A stretch of 64,000 nt of DNA from Verrucomicrobiota bacterium (GTDB taxonomy: Bacteria; Auribacterota; JABMQX01; JAFGEW01). The notes under the pieces are model-generated. The model saw nothing but the letters and a program-made list of their open reading frames with translations, ran no database searches and was not told the DNA's origin. Every line of letters begins with the position of its first letter. Position 1 is the stretch's first letter. The DNA lies in contig JAFGEW010000076.1 in the NCBI GenBank assembly GCA_016931415.1, positions 37,777-101,776 on the forward strand, given 5' to 3'. The position numbers and the translations under genes are program-made. Shown in pieces: positions 26,572 to 36,211 of the stretch.

Positions 26572-27696
26572 TCAGTACGTCCCGTACTCGTGTGCCATCC
26601 GGACCATGGCGCGGATGTTGTCGTCCGGGGTGTCGCGTCCGCACTGGTCGCCAGTGGAGAGGATGAAGCCGCCGCCGGCCGCTGCATCGTCTATGGCCTT
26701 GCGCGACGCGGCCGCGACCTGCTCCGGCGTGCCGGTCAGCATCAGGGTGGTCGTGTTCAGGTTCCCCATCAGCGCCAGCCGTTGGCCGAACTGCGCCTTG
26801 ATCTCCCTGAGGGTGCAATCGCCCATCGGTGGCTCTTCGAGCGGGTTGATGCAGTCCAGGTCGGTCTGCTCGGCGCAGCGTTCGACCACGTGGCGTTCCT
26901 TGCCACACGAGTGCAGAATGGTCGGCACGCCGGCCTGCTTGCACACGCGCGTCATCTCGACGATCGAGGGGAGTGAGAAAGCGTCGAAAATGTCGGGCGA
27001 CTGGAGCGTGATCGACCCGGAACCGTGCAACAGCATGAAGTCGGGCTTGGCCTCGATCATCCGTTCGAGCCGGGCCATCTGCCAGGCGTGGAACATCCGG
27101 CGGTAGTCCTCGGCCAGCTCGGGCCGCTCGTAATAGAGCATGGAGGCGCCGAGCAACTCGTCCTGCATGATTCCGTAGGGCAGCAGAGGGTAATCGACCG
27201 CCCCCCCGACGGCGCACGTCTCACCCGCCTCTTGCCGCATCGCGGCGAAGTTCTCCATGCCGCCGATGTTGTCGGGGTGGTAGATGTACTTGAGCTTCGG
27301 CCAGTCGCGCTCGAGGTCCTTGATCATCTTCTCCGTGCAGGACTCGCTGTCGGCAATCGGGTACTGGAATACCTCCTCGAGGTCGCCCTCCGGCGTGTCC
27401 CAGATGATGTGCGCCGTCCAGCGGTCGGGGCGTTTCTCAATGAGCTTTGCCGTGCGCGTCGCCTTGGGCTCTTCTGCCGGGTCGGGCGAGCCGTAGAGGA
27501 ACCAGCCGTCCATGCCGAAGTACTTAACTGCCTCGATGTAGGCGCGCCATAGCGGCGGGTCCTGGCTGTAATAGATGTCCCAGAACGGCTTGCCCGTAAG
27601 CCGGCACGGCACCATGTTCGAGATGTCGGGCGACACCGGCACGCGGTCCGGTTGCTCGTTGCGCATGGCGACGAGCATGCGCTCCTTCGAGGTCAT
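26572..27696 (-). CDS. Uroporphyrinogen-decarboxylase-like protein, second paralogue
   Basis: 374 residues. Same family as the gene at 23352: TSKERMLVAMRNEQPDRVPVSPDIS, FMLLHGSGSITLQSPD, TILHSCGKERHVVERC and DCINPLEEPPMGD. The H-x-C (HSCG) again points to the methyltransferase-like branch of UroD proteins. The start ATG overlaps the stop of the GH38 gene (ATGA), so the two are translationally coupled, with AGGAGG 14 bases upstream. The pairing with a mannosidase suggests a sugar-linked role in catabolism, but this is inference. Confidence 0.82.
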   Translation of the reverse strand: MTSKERMLVAMRNEQPDRVPVSPDISNMVPCRLTGKPFWDIYYSQDPPLWRAYIEAVKYFGMDGWFLYGSPDPAEEPKATRTAKLIEKRPDRWTAHIIWDTPEGDLEEVFQYPIADSESCTEKMIKDLERDWPKLKYIYHPDNIGGMENFAAMRQEAGETCAVGGAVDYPLLPYGIMQDELLGASMLYYERPELAEDYRRMFHAWQMARLERMIEAKPDFMLLHGSGSITLQSPDIFDAFSLPSIVEMTRVCKQAGVPTILHSCGKERHVVERCAEQTDLDCINPLEEPPMGDCTLREIKAQFGQRLALMGNLNTTTLMLTGTPEQVAAASRKAIDDAAAGGGFILSTGDQCGRDTPDDNIRAMVRMAHEYGTY

Positions 27697-30392
27697 GCCC
27701 ACGACGCGTTCCTCCTTCTCGACGCCGCGCGGTTGTCGATCAGCACGCCGAGCGTGACGATCTGCTTGCGACCTGCGTTGAAGCGAACAGCATTGCCTCT
27801 CACACTGCGGATCTCGGAGATCTTCGCTTCGCTTGGTGCGAGGTGCCACGCTTTTCTGACCGGCCAGTGCAGGTCGAGGCGGCCTTTCAGCGGCTTGTTC
27901 GTAGCGTTGTAGGCGCGGACGACGAGAAGCTTGCCATCTTCACTGCGTTTGATGGCCGTGCAGACCAGCGCTGATGGTGAGAGGCATACGAACGACACCT
28001 CGGCTGGCGCCTGCGGGAAGACCTTGTCGGAATCCATCGAGCGGAGACCCGCGTTGAACGCGTGCGCCTCGGATGCGATTGCCCCGCGGTCCTCATTCTC
28101 GACGATGGCCACGGCGTACTCGTATGTGTTCGGGCCGAGGCAGTAGGCGTCCGGTGTCGGCACGGGCATCAGGAACATGCGCCGCGTGAGCAGCTCGCCG
28201 CGTGCGATGCAGCCGACCGAACGGAACAGCGTCAGCTCGATGCGGCGGTCCGGTTCATCGGGTGCGTCGTAACCGGGCATGCCGCGGTTGAGCACGGCGA
28301 AGCTCACCGCACCGTCGGTCAGGTAGCAGAACGTGCCCTGCGGGTGCGTCGTGGCCGGCTCCTCGAGCCAGGCCTCCTGAGACGGGTGCTCGATGACAAT
28401 CAGGCGCTCCGTGACGTCGAAAGGCATCTCGGCGAACGATGACGCGGTCCGCAGCCCAGTCGGGAACGCGGCCCGCAGCGTGTGGTCCTTCGATCTGTTG
28501 TCCACCGTCGTGGCGAACTCGAGTCGGCGCGCCGTGCGTCCGAGGCTGACGACCGTGCGGACCGGATTGGGCACGCGCTTTCTCGCCCGGCCTCTGAAGT
28601 CCTTTGTGGCCGACGCGGGCAGGCGCAGGGCGGTGGTGATCTCGTAGGCGATGCGCACCGGGCTGTCCTCGATCTTGCGGATCGTGCACGGAAGCTCGGT
28701 CGAGCGGATGATCTCGTCGTGCTCGGGCCAGCTATATGAGTATTCGTCGCCGGAGTCGCCCTTGTCGATGTACTCGTTGAGGCTGGTGAAGGTGCGGCCG
28801 CTCGCCTTGTGCGTGAGGTCCACGGTGCCGTTTGGATTGACGACGGCGCGCAGGTGGTCGTTCTCGAGCACGTTGTCGGGCGTCGTCGGCGTCGCGTTGG
28901 GCGTGCTGTTGGCTTGGGGCACGAGCCTGTAGAGGCGGTAGCCGAACGGCGGCAGCTCGTCGCACCATATCCTGAGGTGCGCGTTGCGTACCCATCCGCC
29001 CCCGATGATCTCCGTGAGGCGGTTCTTGCTGCGCGATTCCTTCCTGATGGCGTCGATCACGCACGGAACGGGCTCCCCGTCGAGGTTGATGACGCCGAGG
29101 CGCGCCGGCAGCTTGCCTTTGAGCGGCAGGGGCACCACCGCGTTGCAGGCGCCCGAGACCGGATGGGGCAGCGGGTTGAAGACCGCGAACGACCACTCGC
29201 CCCTCCGCGGTGTGCGGCCCGGGTGCCGCTCGAGCACGGCGTCCATGGCGTAGCCGGCGAGCGTATCGGCGATGTCGAGACATCGCGCGTAGCGATCTTC
29301 GCTGGCCCGGTGAACGAAGTCGGGGCTGCACCCGCAGATCGTGTCGTGCGCATGGTTCTGGAGCAGCCACTTCCAGGCCCGCTCGAGAAGCTCGGGCTCG
29401 TGGCGCGCGCCGAGCAGCCAGCCGATCGCCTGCAACGGCTCGGCCCATCTGAGCAGCGCCTGGTCGCAACGCCGATCGAGCTGCTTGATGTACATACGCG
29501 AGGTGATGGTGCCCCAGAGCAGCTCGCCGCCGTTGGGCACGGGCTTGAAGCTCACGTGGCGCATCTCGCCGCGGATCACGGGCGGCTTGCCCTTGAGCGT
29601 GCGGCGGGCGTCGGTGACGTAGGTCTCGAGCGTCGAGTGCTTGAACTCGACGTCGGGGTAGAGCTCGTGGAGCAGGTCGATGATCTCTGCTATCTCGGGC
29701 TGAGCGTAGTCGTGATCGACGCAGTTGGGCAGGATGAGCGCCCGGCTGGCGGCCCAGCGCTTCGCCTCGGCGATCACGGGGTCCATCTTGGCCTTGAGTG
29801 CGTCGCGGCCGGCCGGCATCCGAGCCGCGCTGCCGTAGCCGCTGATGTCGTCAAGGTGGATGGTGAAGACGCGCGTGCCGTCGGGCGCTTCCCACTCGAG
29901 CTCGGTCTGCGGCGTCACCTTCGGCGAGCTGGCGCCGCGCCAGAAGATGTAGCTGTCGAGGCCGAAGCCGCGCGCGAGTTGCGGCATCTGTGACGGGTGC
30001 CCGAACATATCGGGCATGTAGCATGCCTTCATCGACCGGCCGAACTGCTTGGCGATGCGCATGCCCACAAGGAAGTTGCGCACGATCGACTCGCCGGTCG
30101 GGATGCACAGGTCGGGCAGCACGTAGGCCGGGCCGACGTCGAGTTTGCCCGCGCGCACCGCGCGCTCGAGCCGCCCGCGGTTCTGCGGCTTGATCTGGAG
30201 GTAGTCGTCGGCGACGATCGATTGCCCGTCGAGCTTGAAGTGCTTGAAGCCGCTCTTCGGGTTCTCGATCAGGGCGAGTACCTGGTCGAACAGGTAGATG
30301 AGCCGCGTGCGGATCACTTCCTCGGAGTAATACCACTCGCGGTCCCAATGCGTCCCCGACACGATGTGGGCCGTGCAGGTGCGATTCCCCAT
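27693..30392 (-). CDS. GH38 alpha-mannosidase
   Basis: 899 residues, the usual length for bacterial GH38 enzymes that cleave alpha-mannosides by a retaining mechanism. Zinc ligands His15 and Asp17 are in VSGTHWDREW, the nucleophile is Asp128 in YMPDMFGHPSQ, and a further His ligand lies in NCVDHDYAQPEI. The C-terminal half is the beta-rich GH38 C domain. It lacks a signal peptide, so it acts on imported mannosides or on free oligosaccharides. The ATG is preceded by GGGGAAGAGG, and a promoter sits at 30463-30490. Confidence 0.9.
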   Translation of the reverse strand: MGNRTCTAHIVSGTHWDREWYYSEEVIRTRLIYLFDQVLALIENPKSGFKHFKLDGQSIVADDYLQIKPQNRGRLERAVRAGKLDVGPAYVLPDLCIPTGESIVRNFLVGMRIAKQFGRSMKACYMPDMFGHPSQMPQLARGFGLDSYIFWRGASSPKVTPQTELEWEAPDGTRVFTIHLDDISGYGSAARMPAGRDALKAKMDPVIAEAKRWAASRALILPNCVDHDYAQPEIAEIIDLLHELYPDVEFKHSTLETYVTDARRTLKGKPPVIRGEMRHVSFKPVPNGGELLWGTITSRMYIKQLDRRCDQALLRWAEPLQAIGWLLGARHEPELLERAWKWLLQNHAHDTICGCSPDFVHRASEDRYARCLDIADTLAGYAMDAVLERHPGRTPRRGEWSFAVFNPLPHPVSGACNAVVPLPLKGKLPARLGVINLDGEPVPCVIDAIRKESRSKNRLTEIIGGGWVRNAHLRIWCDELPPFGYRLYRLVPQANSTPNATPTTPDNVLENDHLRAVVNPNGTVDLTHKASGRTFTSLNEYIDKGDSGDEYSYSWPEHDEIIRSTELPCTIRKIEDSPVRIAYEITTALRLPASATKDFRGRARKRVPNPVRTVVSLGRTARRLEFATTVDNRSKDHTLRAAFPTGLRTASSFAEMPFDVTERLIVIEHPSQEAWLEEPATTHPQGTFCYLTDGAVSFAVLNRGMPGYDAPDEPDRRIELTLFRSVGCIARGELLTRRMFLMPVPTPDAYCLGPNTYEYAVAIVENEDRGAIASEAHAFNAGLRSMDSDKVFPQAPAEVSFVCLSPSALVCTAIKRSEDGKLLVVRAYNATNKPLKGRLDLHWPVRKAWHLAPSEAKISEIRSVRGNAVRFNAGRKQIVTLGVLIDNRAASRRRNASWA

Positions 30393-30462
30393 GGCCTCTT
30401 CCCCAATCTGGCGCTGTACGCTCAGCCGGCGCGGTCGCTGGGCAGACTGACCCCTGCGCGCG

Positions 30463-30490
30463 AGTATAGCGGTGCGGCGGTGTGTGTCAC
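30463..30490 (-). promoter_or_regulatory. Promoter of the GH38 - UroD-like operon
   Basis: GTGACA (30485-30490), 16 bases, TATACT (30463-30468) on the minus strand; both boxes match 5 of 6 consensus bases. Distance to the ATG at 30392 is 70 bases. Confidence 0.55.
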
Positions 30491-30550
30491 CGCCAAATCG
30501 TCCGCGGCAAACAGAAAGCGGCATGCCCCCACCCGGACGCGTATGCCATC

Positions 30551-30652
30551 CGACTGAAAATTAGGGACAGGCACTAATTTATTCAGTCGCTATGCCCGCC
30601 AGACTACAGTGATATAATGGGGTCCACAAAATTAGTGCCTGTCCCTAATTTT
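30551..30652. repeat. 102-bp palindromic element with 24-bp inverted ends
   Basis: The left arm 30557-30580 is an exact inverted copy of 30629-30652 (AAAATTAGGGACAGGCACTA... against its complement). A second nested hairpin pairs CGACTGAA (30551-30558) with TTCAGTCG (30582-30589). The 48-base middle is non-coding and includes TATAAT. It is AT-rich against the surrounding GC-rich sequence. Its size and shape suit a MITE or a REP-type element moved by a RAYT/IS200-like transposase elsewhere in the genome. Confidence 0.75.
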
Positions 30653-30672
30653 GGAGGTGTGGGGACGGGATG

Positions 30673-32535
30673 CTAAGCTTGTGGAGCGGAGGGGGAGCGG
30701 TCGAGGGCGGAGCGGATGGTGGCGCTCAGCTCTTCGATCTGGAAGGGCTTGCGAATCACGCCGGCGACGCCTTGTCTGACCATCTCCTCGATGGCCGGTT
30801 TGATCGAGTAGCCGGTGCACAGGACGACGCGCGCATCCGGCTGAATGCGGCGCATCTCACTGAAGACCTCGTCGCCGTTGAGGTCGGGCAGCACCATGTC
30901 AAGGATGACGCAGTCGATCTCGCCGTGCCGCGCGCGGAATGCTTCGATCGCCTCCTCGCCCGTGGCGGTGATGATGGCCCGGTAGCCGAGCTCCTCGAGG
31001 ATGCGGCCGAGCAGGTCGCGGATGATCGCCTCGTCGTCGACAACGAGCACGGTCTCGCGTCCACGCTCGACAGGTTCCATGATGCGCCGCTGTTCGCGGT
31101 GCGGCGCGGCCGCCGCAGGCAAGTAGACGTGCACGGTGGTTCCGCTGCCGATCTGGCTCTCAACGGTCACGGCGCCACGGTGGTTGCGCACGATGCCGTA
31201 GACGGCCGACAACCCGAGGCCGTGGCCGACGCCCTTGCTCGAGAAGAACGGATCGAAGATCCGCGGCAGCGCCTCGTCGGAGATCCCGCGTCCGGTGTCG
31301 GAGAGCGACAGGTGCACGTAGGGCCCCGGGTCGAGGTGGGGCGTGTCCGCGCCCGGCGAGCCGTTGAACCGGACGTTCTCGGTGCGGATTGTCACCCGGC
31401 CGCCTGAGGCCATGGCCTCGATCGCGTTGGTGAACAGGTTGGCGATGATCTGGTGCATCTGCGCCGGGTCGGCCTCGATCCAGTTGAGCCGCGAAGTGAG
31501 CTTCGTTGTGAGTTTGACGCCCCGGGGCATCGAGAGCCGCAGCATGCGCACGGCTTCGAGCACGGTGTGGTTGAGGTTCAGCGGCTGAACCTCATACTGA
31601 CCGCCGCGCGCGAACGCGAGCAACTGCGCCGTGAGCTCCTTGGCGTGCGTCGACGAGGTCTCGATCCGGTCGGCATAGCGGAACTCGGCGCTCTCGGGGT
31701 CGAGCTTGGTCTTGAGCAGCGACGAGTAGCCCATCACGCCGCTCAAGAGGTTGTTGAAGTCGTGTGCGATGCCGCCGGCGAGCAGACCGAGGCTCTCGAG
31801 CTTCTTGGTCTCGGCGATCCGCTCCTCGAGCAGCTTGCGCTCGGTGATGTCGCGCAGAATCATCGAGTAGACGCCCCGGTCGGCGAACACGGGCGAGACG
31901 GTGACGTTGAACAGCCGACGGTCGCCCGTCGCGTCGTGGGCGTACAGATCGAAGGTGTCGGGCACCGTCTCGTCGCCCGCGGTCCGGCGCTGCACCAGGT
32001 CGACCACTATCGGCAGCGTGTCGGGATCGATGAAGTCGCCCCACGCCATGTCGCGGCATGCCTCGGGCGAGCGGCCGACCATCGCGGCGAACGCCCCGTT
32101 GACCTCAAGCAGCCGCTCGGCCTTGAACAGCACGACCGGATCGCGCGAGTTGGCCATGAGCGTGCCGTACTTGCGCTCGGTCTCGCGCTTCTCGGTGACG
32201 TCCTCGCACATGACGAGCAATCCGATCGTCACGTAGGCGTCATCTCGCAAGAGCGTCGAGGTGAACTGGACGACGCGCCGTCCGACGGGGGCGTTGACCT
32301 CCACCTCGAACAGCAGGCGCTGGACCTGGCCGCCCAGCACGCGGGCGAGCTGGTCCTGCATCGCAGCCGGCTCGGCGGCGAGCTGGTCGATGGGGTGGCC
32401 TGTCATGTCGTCGGACAACTGGCAGGTGCGGCGCGCCAACTCGCTCATGAACGTGATCCGGCGCTGCAGATCGGTCGTGATGATCCCGATCGGTGCGTTC
32501 CGGATGATGTTCTCGAGATAGCTGCGCTCGAACAT
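30673..32535 (-). CDS. Hybrid sensor histidine kinase (PAS-PAS-HisKA-HATPase-REC)
   Basis: 620 residues and no membrane segment, so a cytoplasmic sensor. Two PAS domains (about 1-115 and 120-235) each end in a PAC-like segment (CEDVTEKRETE, LRDITERKLLEER). The HisKA H-box has His258 in GGIAHDFNNLLSG. The ATPase domain has NLFTNAIEAM, DTGRGIS and GVGHGLGLSAVYG. A receiver domain with phospho-acceptor Asp546 (CVILDMVLPD) and Lys596 is at the C-terminus. This is a self-contained phosphorelay whose output partner is not in the window. The ribosome binding site is weak. Confidence 0.92.
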   Translation of the reverse strand: MFERSYLENIIRNAPIGIITTDLQRRITFMSELARRTCQLSDDMTGHPIDQLAAEPAAMQDQLARVLGGQVQRLLFEVEVNAPVGRRVVQFTSTLLRDDAYVTIGLLVMCEDVTEKRETERKYGTLMANSRDPVVLFKAERLLEVNGAFAAMVGRSPEACRDMAWGDFIDPDTLPIVVDLVQRRTAGDETVPDTFDLYAHDATGDRRLFNVTVSPVFADRGVYSMILRDITERKLLEERIAETKKLESLGLLAGGIAHDFNNLLSGVMGYSSLLKTKLDPESAEFRYADRIETSSTHAKELTAQLLAFARGGQYEVQPLNLNHTVLEAVRMLRLSMPRGVKLTTKLTSRLNWIEADPAQMHQIIANLFTNAIEAMASGGRVTIRTENVRFNGSPGADTPHLDPGPYVHLSLSDTGRGISDEALPRIFDPFFSSKGVGHGLGLSAVYGIVRNHRGAVTVESQIGSGTTVHVYLPAAAAPHREQRRIMEPVERGRETVLVVDDEAIIRDLLGRILEELGYRAIITATGEEAIEAFRARHGEIDCVILDMVLPDLNGDEVFSEMRRIQPDARVVLCTGYSIKPAIEEMVRQGVAGVIRKPFQIEELSATIRSALDRSPSAPQA

Positions 32536-32844
32536 GGTCTAGCGGCCGTACCTGCTCAGGCTATGGGTTGCATCTTAGTTCGCATAATTCATGCGTAGCG
32601 CCATGGTGACCTAGAGCAACTCCTGTGCCATGGGCCTCAAGTCTTGCTGCTCTGACGAACGGCGCGCCCTTCTACTCTCCTGTAGACGGCTTGCTGGAAT
32701 GCGTGTTGCAGGAAACGGCCGGACAGACCTCCCTGCAGCAACACCTGGGAATGCTCCGTCGCCTTCGAGCGATCTCGCCTGTTTGTGGCCTGGAACGCGC
32801 GTGCGCGTCGTGAGGCGAGCCTCAGCGCCCGCTCTCGATGAGTA
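32536..32844. other. 309-bp intergenic gap
   Basis: Lies between the hemC end and the kinase start, both on the minus strand. Frames here are short, lack ribosome binding sites and match no domain. No perfect hairpin, repeat or convincing promoter was seen. Confidence 0.5.
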
Positions 32845-33786
32845 TCAGACAGTGGGCATTCGGTCGAGAAGCAGCCTGCCACCGCTGTCTAGAAGCGTCT
32901 CCGCGAGGGCTGTGCCTACGTGCTCGGCGTTTTCCTGCGGGCCTTCGTTGGTGCCTGTGATGAAGCGCCGCCCGTCGGAGGCGCAGATGCGGCCTCTCAG
33001 GGTGAGCGAGTCGTGGGCGATCTCCGCGAGGGCCCCAATCGGGGTACGGCATCCGCCCCCCAGTGCCCGGAGAAAAGCGCGTTCGGCCGTTGTGGTGCGG
33101 CGGGCCGCTTCGTCGTCGAGCGCACGGGCGATGTCCAGAATGCCTGCGCTGTCGTTTCTGACCTCGATGGCGAGCGCGCCCTGGCCGGGAGCCGGCAGCA
33201 TGGTGTGCGGGGAGATAATCTCCGTGATCCGGTTCTCGAGTCGCAGCCTTCGGCAACCGGCCACGGCGACAATGATGGCGTCGTAGGCGACGCCCGGCTC
33301 GCGCGTGCCTTCGAGCTTGGTCAGGCGGGTGTCGAGGTTGCCGCGGATCGGCTCGACGCGCAGGTCGGGCCGGCAGGCGAGGAGCTGGGCCGCGCGGCGA
33401 TTGCTCCCCGTGCCGATGACCGCACCCGCCGGCAGTTCATCGAGTTGCGCGCCCGTTTTCGAGATCAGCGCGTCGCGTGGGTCGGCGCGCTCGGGGATCG
33501 CGGCGATCGTCAGGCCGGGCGGTAGCTCCGTCGGGAGGTCTTTGAGGCTGTGGACGGCCATGTCGGCCTCGCCTGCCAGCAGTGCCTCTTCGATTTCCTT
33601 GACGAAGATGCCCTTGCCCAGCGGCTCGCGTCCGCCGGCCGTGGCTGCGTCGCCCGTGGTTTTGATGGTGACCACCTCGAATCTCTTGCGAGGAAACAGC
33701 GTGCGGAGACGCTCGACTACGACCTCCGTCTGAGCCAGGGCCAACGCGCTGGCCCGCGTGGCGACTCTGCAGATGCGCTCTGGCAT
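32845..33786 (-). CDS. hemC: Hydroxymethylbilane synthase (porphobilinogen deaminase)
   Basis: 313 residues, normal length. It condenses four porphobilinogen into hydroxymethylbilane in haem and corrinoid synthesis. The sequence shows RVATRASALALAQTE, the substrate-binding HSLKDLPTELP with catalytic Asp83, RGNLDTRLTKLEG and LGGGCRTPIGA with Cys246, the attachment point of the dipyrromethane cofactor. It stands alone with no other hem gene nearby. It would also feed the B12 needed by the radical SAM protein at 2067. Confidence 0.95.
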   Translation of the reverse strand: MPERICRVATRASALALAQTEVVVERLRTLFPRKRFEVVTIKTTGDAATAGGREPLGKGIFVKEIEEALLAGEADMAVHSLKDLPTELPPGLTIAAIPERADPRDALISKTGAQLDELPAGAVIGTGSNRRAAQLLACRPDLRVEPIRGNLDTRLTKLEGTREPGVAYDAIIVAVAGCRRLRLENRITEIISPHTMLPAPGQGALAIEVRNDSAGILDIARALDDEAARRTTTAERAFLRALGGGCRTPIGALAEIAHDSLTLRGRICASDGRRFITGTNEGPQENAEHVGTALAETLLDSGGRLLLDRMPTV

Positions 33787-33938
33787 GGGAAACCTCCTCT
33801 ACCGCCGGCCTTGACGTTCTGCGGTTTGCGGGCGATAGTACTCCTGCATGGCCTGCCGGTTGCCGTCTGGGGCGATAGTGGCAGGCCATTGTGCTGATGG
33901 CAAGTGCCGAACGTTGACGGTCGCACGAGATCGGGAAG

Positions 33939-34382
33939 ATGAGACGTGTGCCGATACAGAGCATGGCCCGCTTGACGCCCCTCGGCGTTGGGCTCCTTCT
34001 GTTGTTGTACGTCCTGTCCTATGGTGTGCTCTCGCTTCTGGGCGGCTACGGCTATACGCAGAGCGGCGAGCTCAGGTATGACAGCGGACTGTCAGTCTCG
34101 GATCTCGAGATGTTTCAGCCGTTGTTCGCCCGGTGGCAGGCGAGTTTCCGCAAGATCGACGGGAGCTACGTGAGCCGCGGGAATGCGCTCGGCCGCTTTT
34201 TTTCGCCGCTGATCCGGCTTGACCGTAGGTTTGTTCACCGGACTCGGCTGGTTCCGTTCCTTGATGGATCGGAGATGCTTGAGACACACAGCTTGGCGGG
34301 CACGTACCGGGACGCCCACGGGTCGATCTGCCCGATGAACAGGGGAAAATGGGAGACAGCACCGAGAGCTAGCGGCTCCTGA
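33939..34382 (+). CDS. Small single-pass membrane protein, function unknown
   Basis: 147 residues. One strong membrane segment at about 13-35 (LGVGLLLLLYVLSYGVLSLL) and a soluble, basic C-terminal tail. No family recognised. Its stop overlaps the start of the HEAT-repeat gene (TGATG), so the two are cotranslated and probably work together, with this protein perhaps anchoring the repeat protein at the membrane. An alternative start is the ATG at 33963. Confidence 0.65.
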   Translation: MRRVPIQSMARLTPLGVGLLLLLYVLSYGVLSLLGGYGYTQSGELRYDSGLSVSDLEMFQPLFARWQASFRKIDGSYVSRGNALGRFFSPLIRLDRRFVHRTRLVPFLDGSEMLETHSLAGTYRDAHGSICPMNRGKWETAPRASGS

Positions 34383-36211
34383 TGGATACACCGATCTGGA
34401 CATACAAGGATTACGTGGCGCGGACGGGGCACGAGTCGGCGCTCGTGCGGCGGTGGGCCGTCGAGCGGCTCATCGACCTGTTCGGCCACAAGGCGCGCAA
34501 GCCGGTGTGCGAGCTCGCGCACGACGCTGACGTGTACGTAGCCACCACGGCCATCGACTACATCGCCACGAACGGGTTCCGCAACTGGGCCTTCCCGTTG
34601 CTTGCCAAGTTCCGTGAGAGTGAGGGTGTCATTGCCGGGTCGTGTGCCGTGGCGCTCGCCCAGCTCGGGTTCGATGATGCCGTGCCGTTCTTCGCCGAGA
34701 AGTTTGACAACATCGGCAACCTCGAGGTCGATGAGCTGATCGGCATCCTACGCGCGCTCGAGCTCGTGCCGACGCTCGAGGCGAGCCGCCTCATGCTGCG
34801 TATCGCCGAGCTGTTCGAGGAGAGCACGAACGGCGCGTTCGCCTCCGTGCTCGCCCAGTCAATGCTCGCACGCAACCGGCGTGACCTGCTCGAGTGGGCC
34901 GTCAACTACGTGCTGCGGCGCTCGTTCGGCCTCGACGATAAGGGTGCGCGTGTGCTCGATGTGCTTATGCGCGGCGCGGGCGTCGTTGAGCACGTCGCGC
35001 GGGCCAAGGCGCGCGGCATCGTCACGGCGCGCGTGCTGCGCGACGATCTCGAGCGGGCGCTCGGGCGGCTTGTCCCGGCCGCCGTGCTCGAGCGGCTCGG
35101 CCACGCGCTCGAACGCAAGGTGCATCGCCACGGCACCCCGGTGTTGTTCAGCGACCTCGCGGAGGGCGCGCGCGTCGTCCTTGTTGAGAAGGCGATTATC
35201 CCGAGCGGCGAGCAATTCGACCTCGACGGTCTCCCGAACACCATTCGCTGCCGCGAGATGTTCAACTTCCATCTGCTCCGTACGCTGGCGCGCGACCGCC
35301 GGCTCATGGAGACACTCGACGCCGAACGCGTCGAGAGCCTCATGCTGCTCGGCGTTTACGCGCTTGTCGTCATGGCCGGTCACATGGTGCGGGCGGAGCG
35401 CATCGAGCATGAGGGTGCGCACCCGAACGAGGTGCTTAGCCTTTACCTGCATGCGCAGACGCCGGTCCTCAACGAGGACGAGGTGACGGCCGCCATCTTG
35501 CAGAACGGGGTGATCGGCGACGTTGAGCGCACGTGTATGCGCGTGCTGAAGACCCACGGCGTGCGGTACCGCTGCCCCGAGACGGCCATGGTGCGCGCGG
35601 CGCATCTGCTCGGCGCGCTCCAGGGGCCGCCACCCGTCGGCGTGCTCTGGAGCAGCCTGGCGCTCGATGTGCCCGACGACGTGTGCGCAGCCTCCGAGGC
35701 GGCGCTCGCCGCGATTGGCGCGCCCGCCGTGCGTCATATCGAGCGGCATTTCGAGGAGGGCGACACGAACCAGAAGATGTACGCGCTCGGCGTGCTTGCC
35801 CGTGTGCCGACGCGTCGCTCGGTCGAGACAATCCTTTGCCACCTCGACGGGCTGTGGGACGACTACGGCCACTTCGTCGTTGCCGCCATGCGCGACATAG
35901 CCAGCGAGGATTTCATTGCCCCGCTCGAACAGCATGCGGTGCCGAACAGCGACATCGAAGAGGCGTTTCTTACCGTCTGCGACGTCAACGGTGTCGCGGA
36001 CCCGTCACTCAAGGCCATCCGCAAGCGTGTGGTGAAGCGCGAAGAAGCGGCCCGCGCCGGGGGCAACTCGCTTGCCGCGTGCAACGATCCGTGTGCCATC
36101 GCCGGCCGCCACTGCCACCTGCGACTGATCTGCCGTCGTTGCGCCTTCAACGGCGCCAGCCTCACCGCCGCCCGCCCGCTTTTCGCCTCCACGCGACCCA
36201 AGCAGGAGTAG
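34382..36211 (+). CDS. HEAT-repeat protein with Cys/His-rich tail
   Basis: 609 residues. Successive helical pairs fit HEAT/armadillo repeats, e.g. SALVRRWAVERLIDLFG, VIAGSCAVALAQLGFDDAVPFF, and RHIERHFEEGDTNQKMYALGVLARVP in the second half. It is probably a protein-binding scaffold. Near the C-terminus (about 569-590) is a tight cluster, CNDPCAIAGRHCHLRLICRRC, that could hold zinc or a cluster. No signal peptide. The start overlaps the preceding membrane gene by one base. Confidence 0.82.
   Translation: MDTPIWTYKDYVARTGHESALVRRWAVERLIDLFGHKARKPVCELAHDADVYVATTAIDYIATNGFRNWAFPLLAKFRESEGVIAGSCAVALAQLGFDDAVPFFAEKFDNIGNLEVDELIGILRALELVPTLEASRLMLRIAELFEESTNGAFASVLAQSMLARNRRDLLEWAVNYVLRRSFGLDDKGARVLDVLMRGAGVVEHVARAKARGIVTARVLRDDLERALGRLVPAAVLERLGHALERKVHRHGTPVLFSDLAEGARVVLVEKAIIPSGEQFDLDGLPNTIRCREMFNFHLLRTLARDRRLMETLDAERVESLMLLGVYALVVMAGHMVRAERIEHEGAHPNEVLSLYLHAQTPVLNEDEVTAAILQNGVIGDVERTCMRVLKTHGVRYRCPETAMVRAAHLLGALQGPPPVGVLWSSLALDVPDDVCAASEAALAAIGAPAVRHIERHFEEGDTNQKMYALGVLARVPTRRSVETILCHLDGLWDDYGHFVVAAMRDIASEDFIAPLEQHAVPNSDIEEAFLTVCDVNGVADPSLKAIRKRVVKREEAARAGGNSLAACNDPCAIAGRHCHLRLICRRCAFNGASLTAARPLFASTRPKQE

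Noticed and set aside
34859..35935. 358-codon minus-strand frame
   Set aside because: Antisense to the HEAT-repeat gene; composition typical of a shadow.
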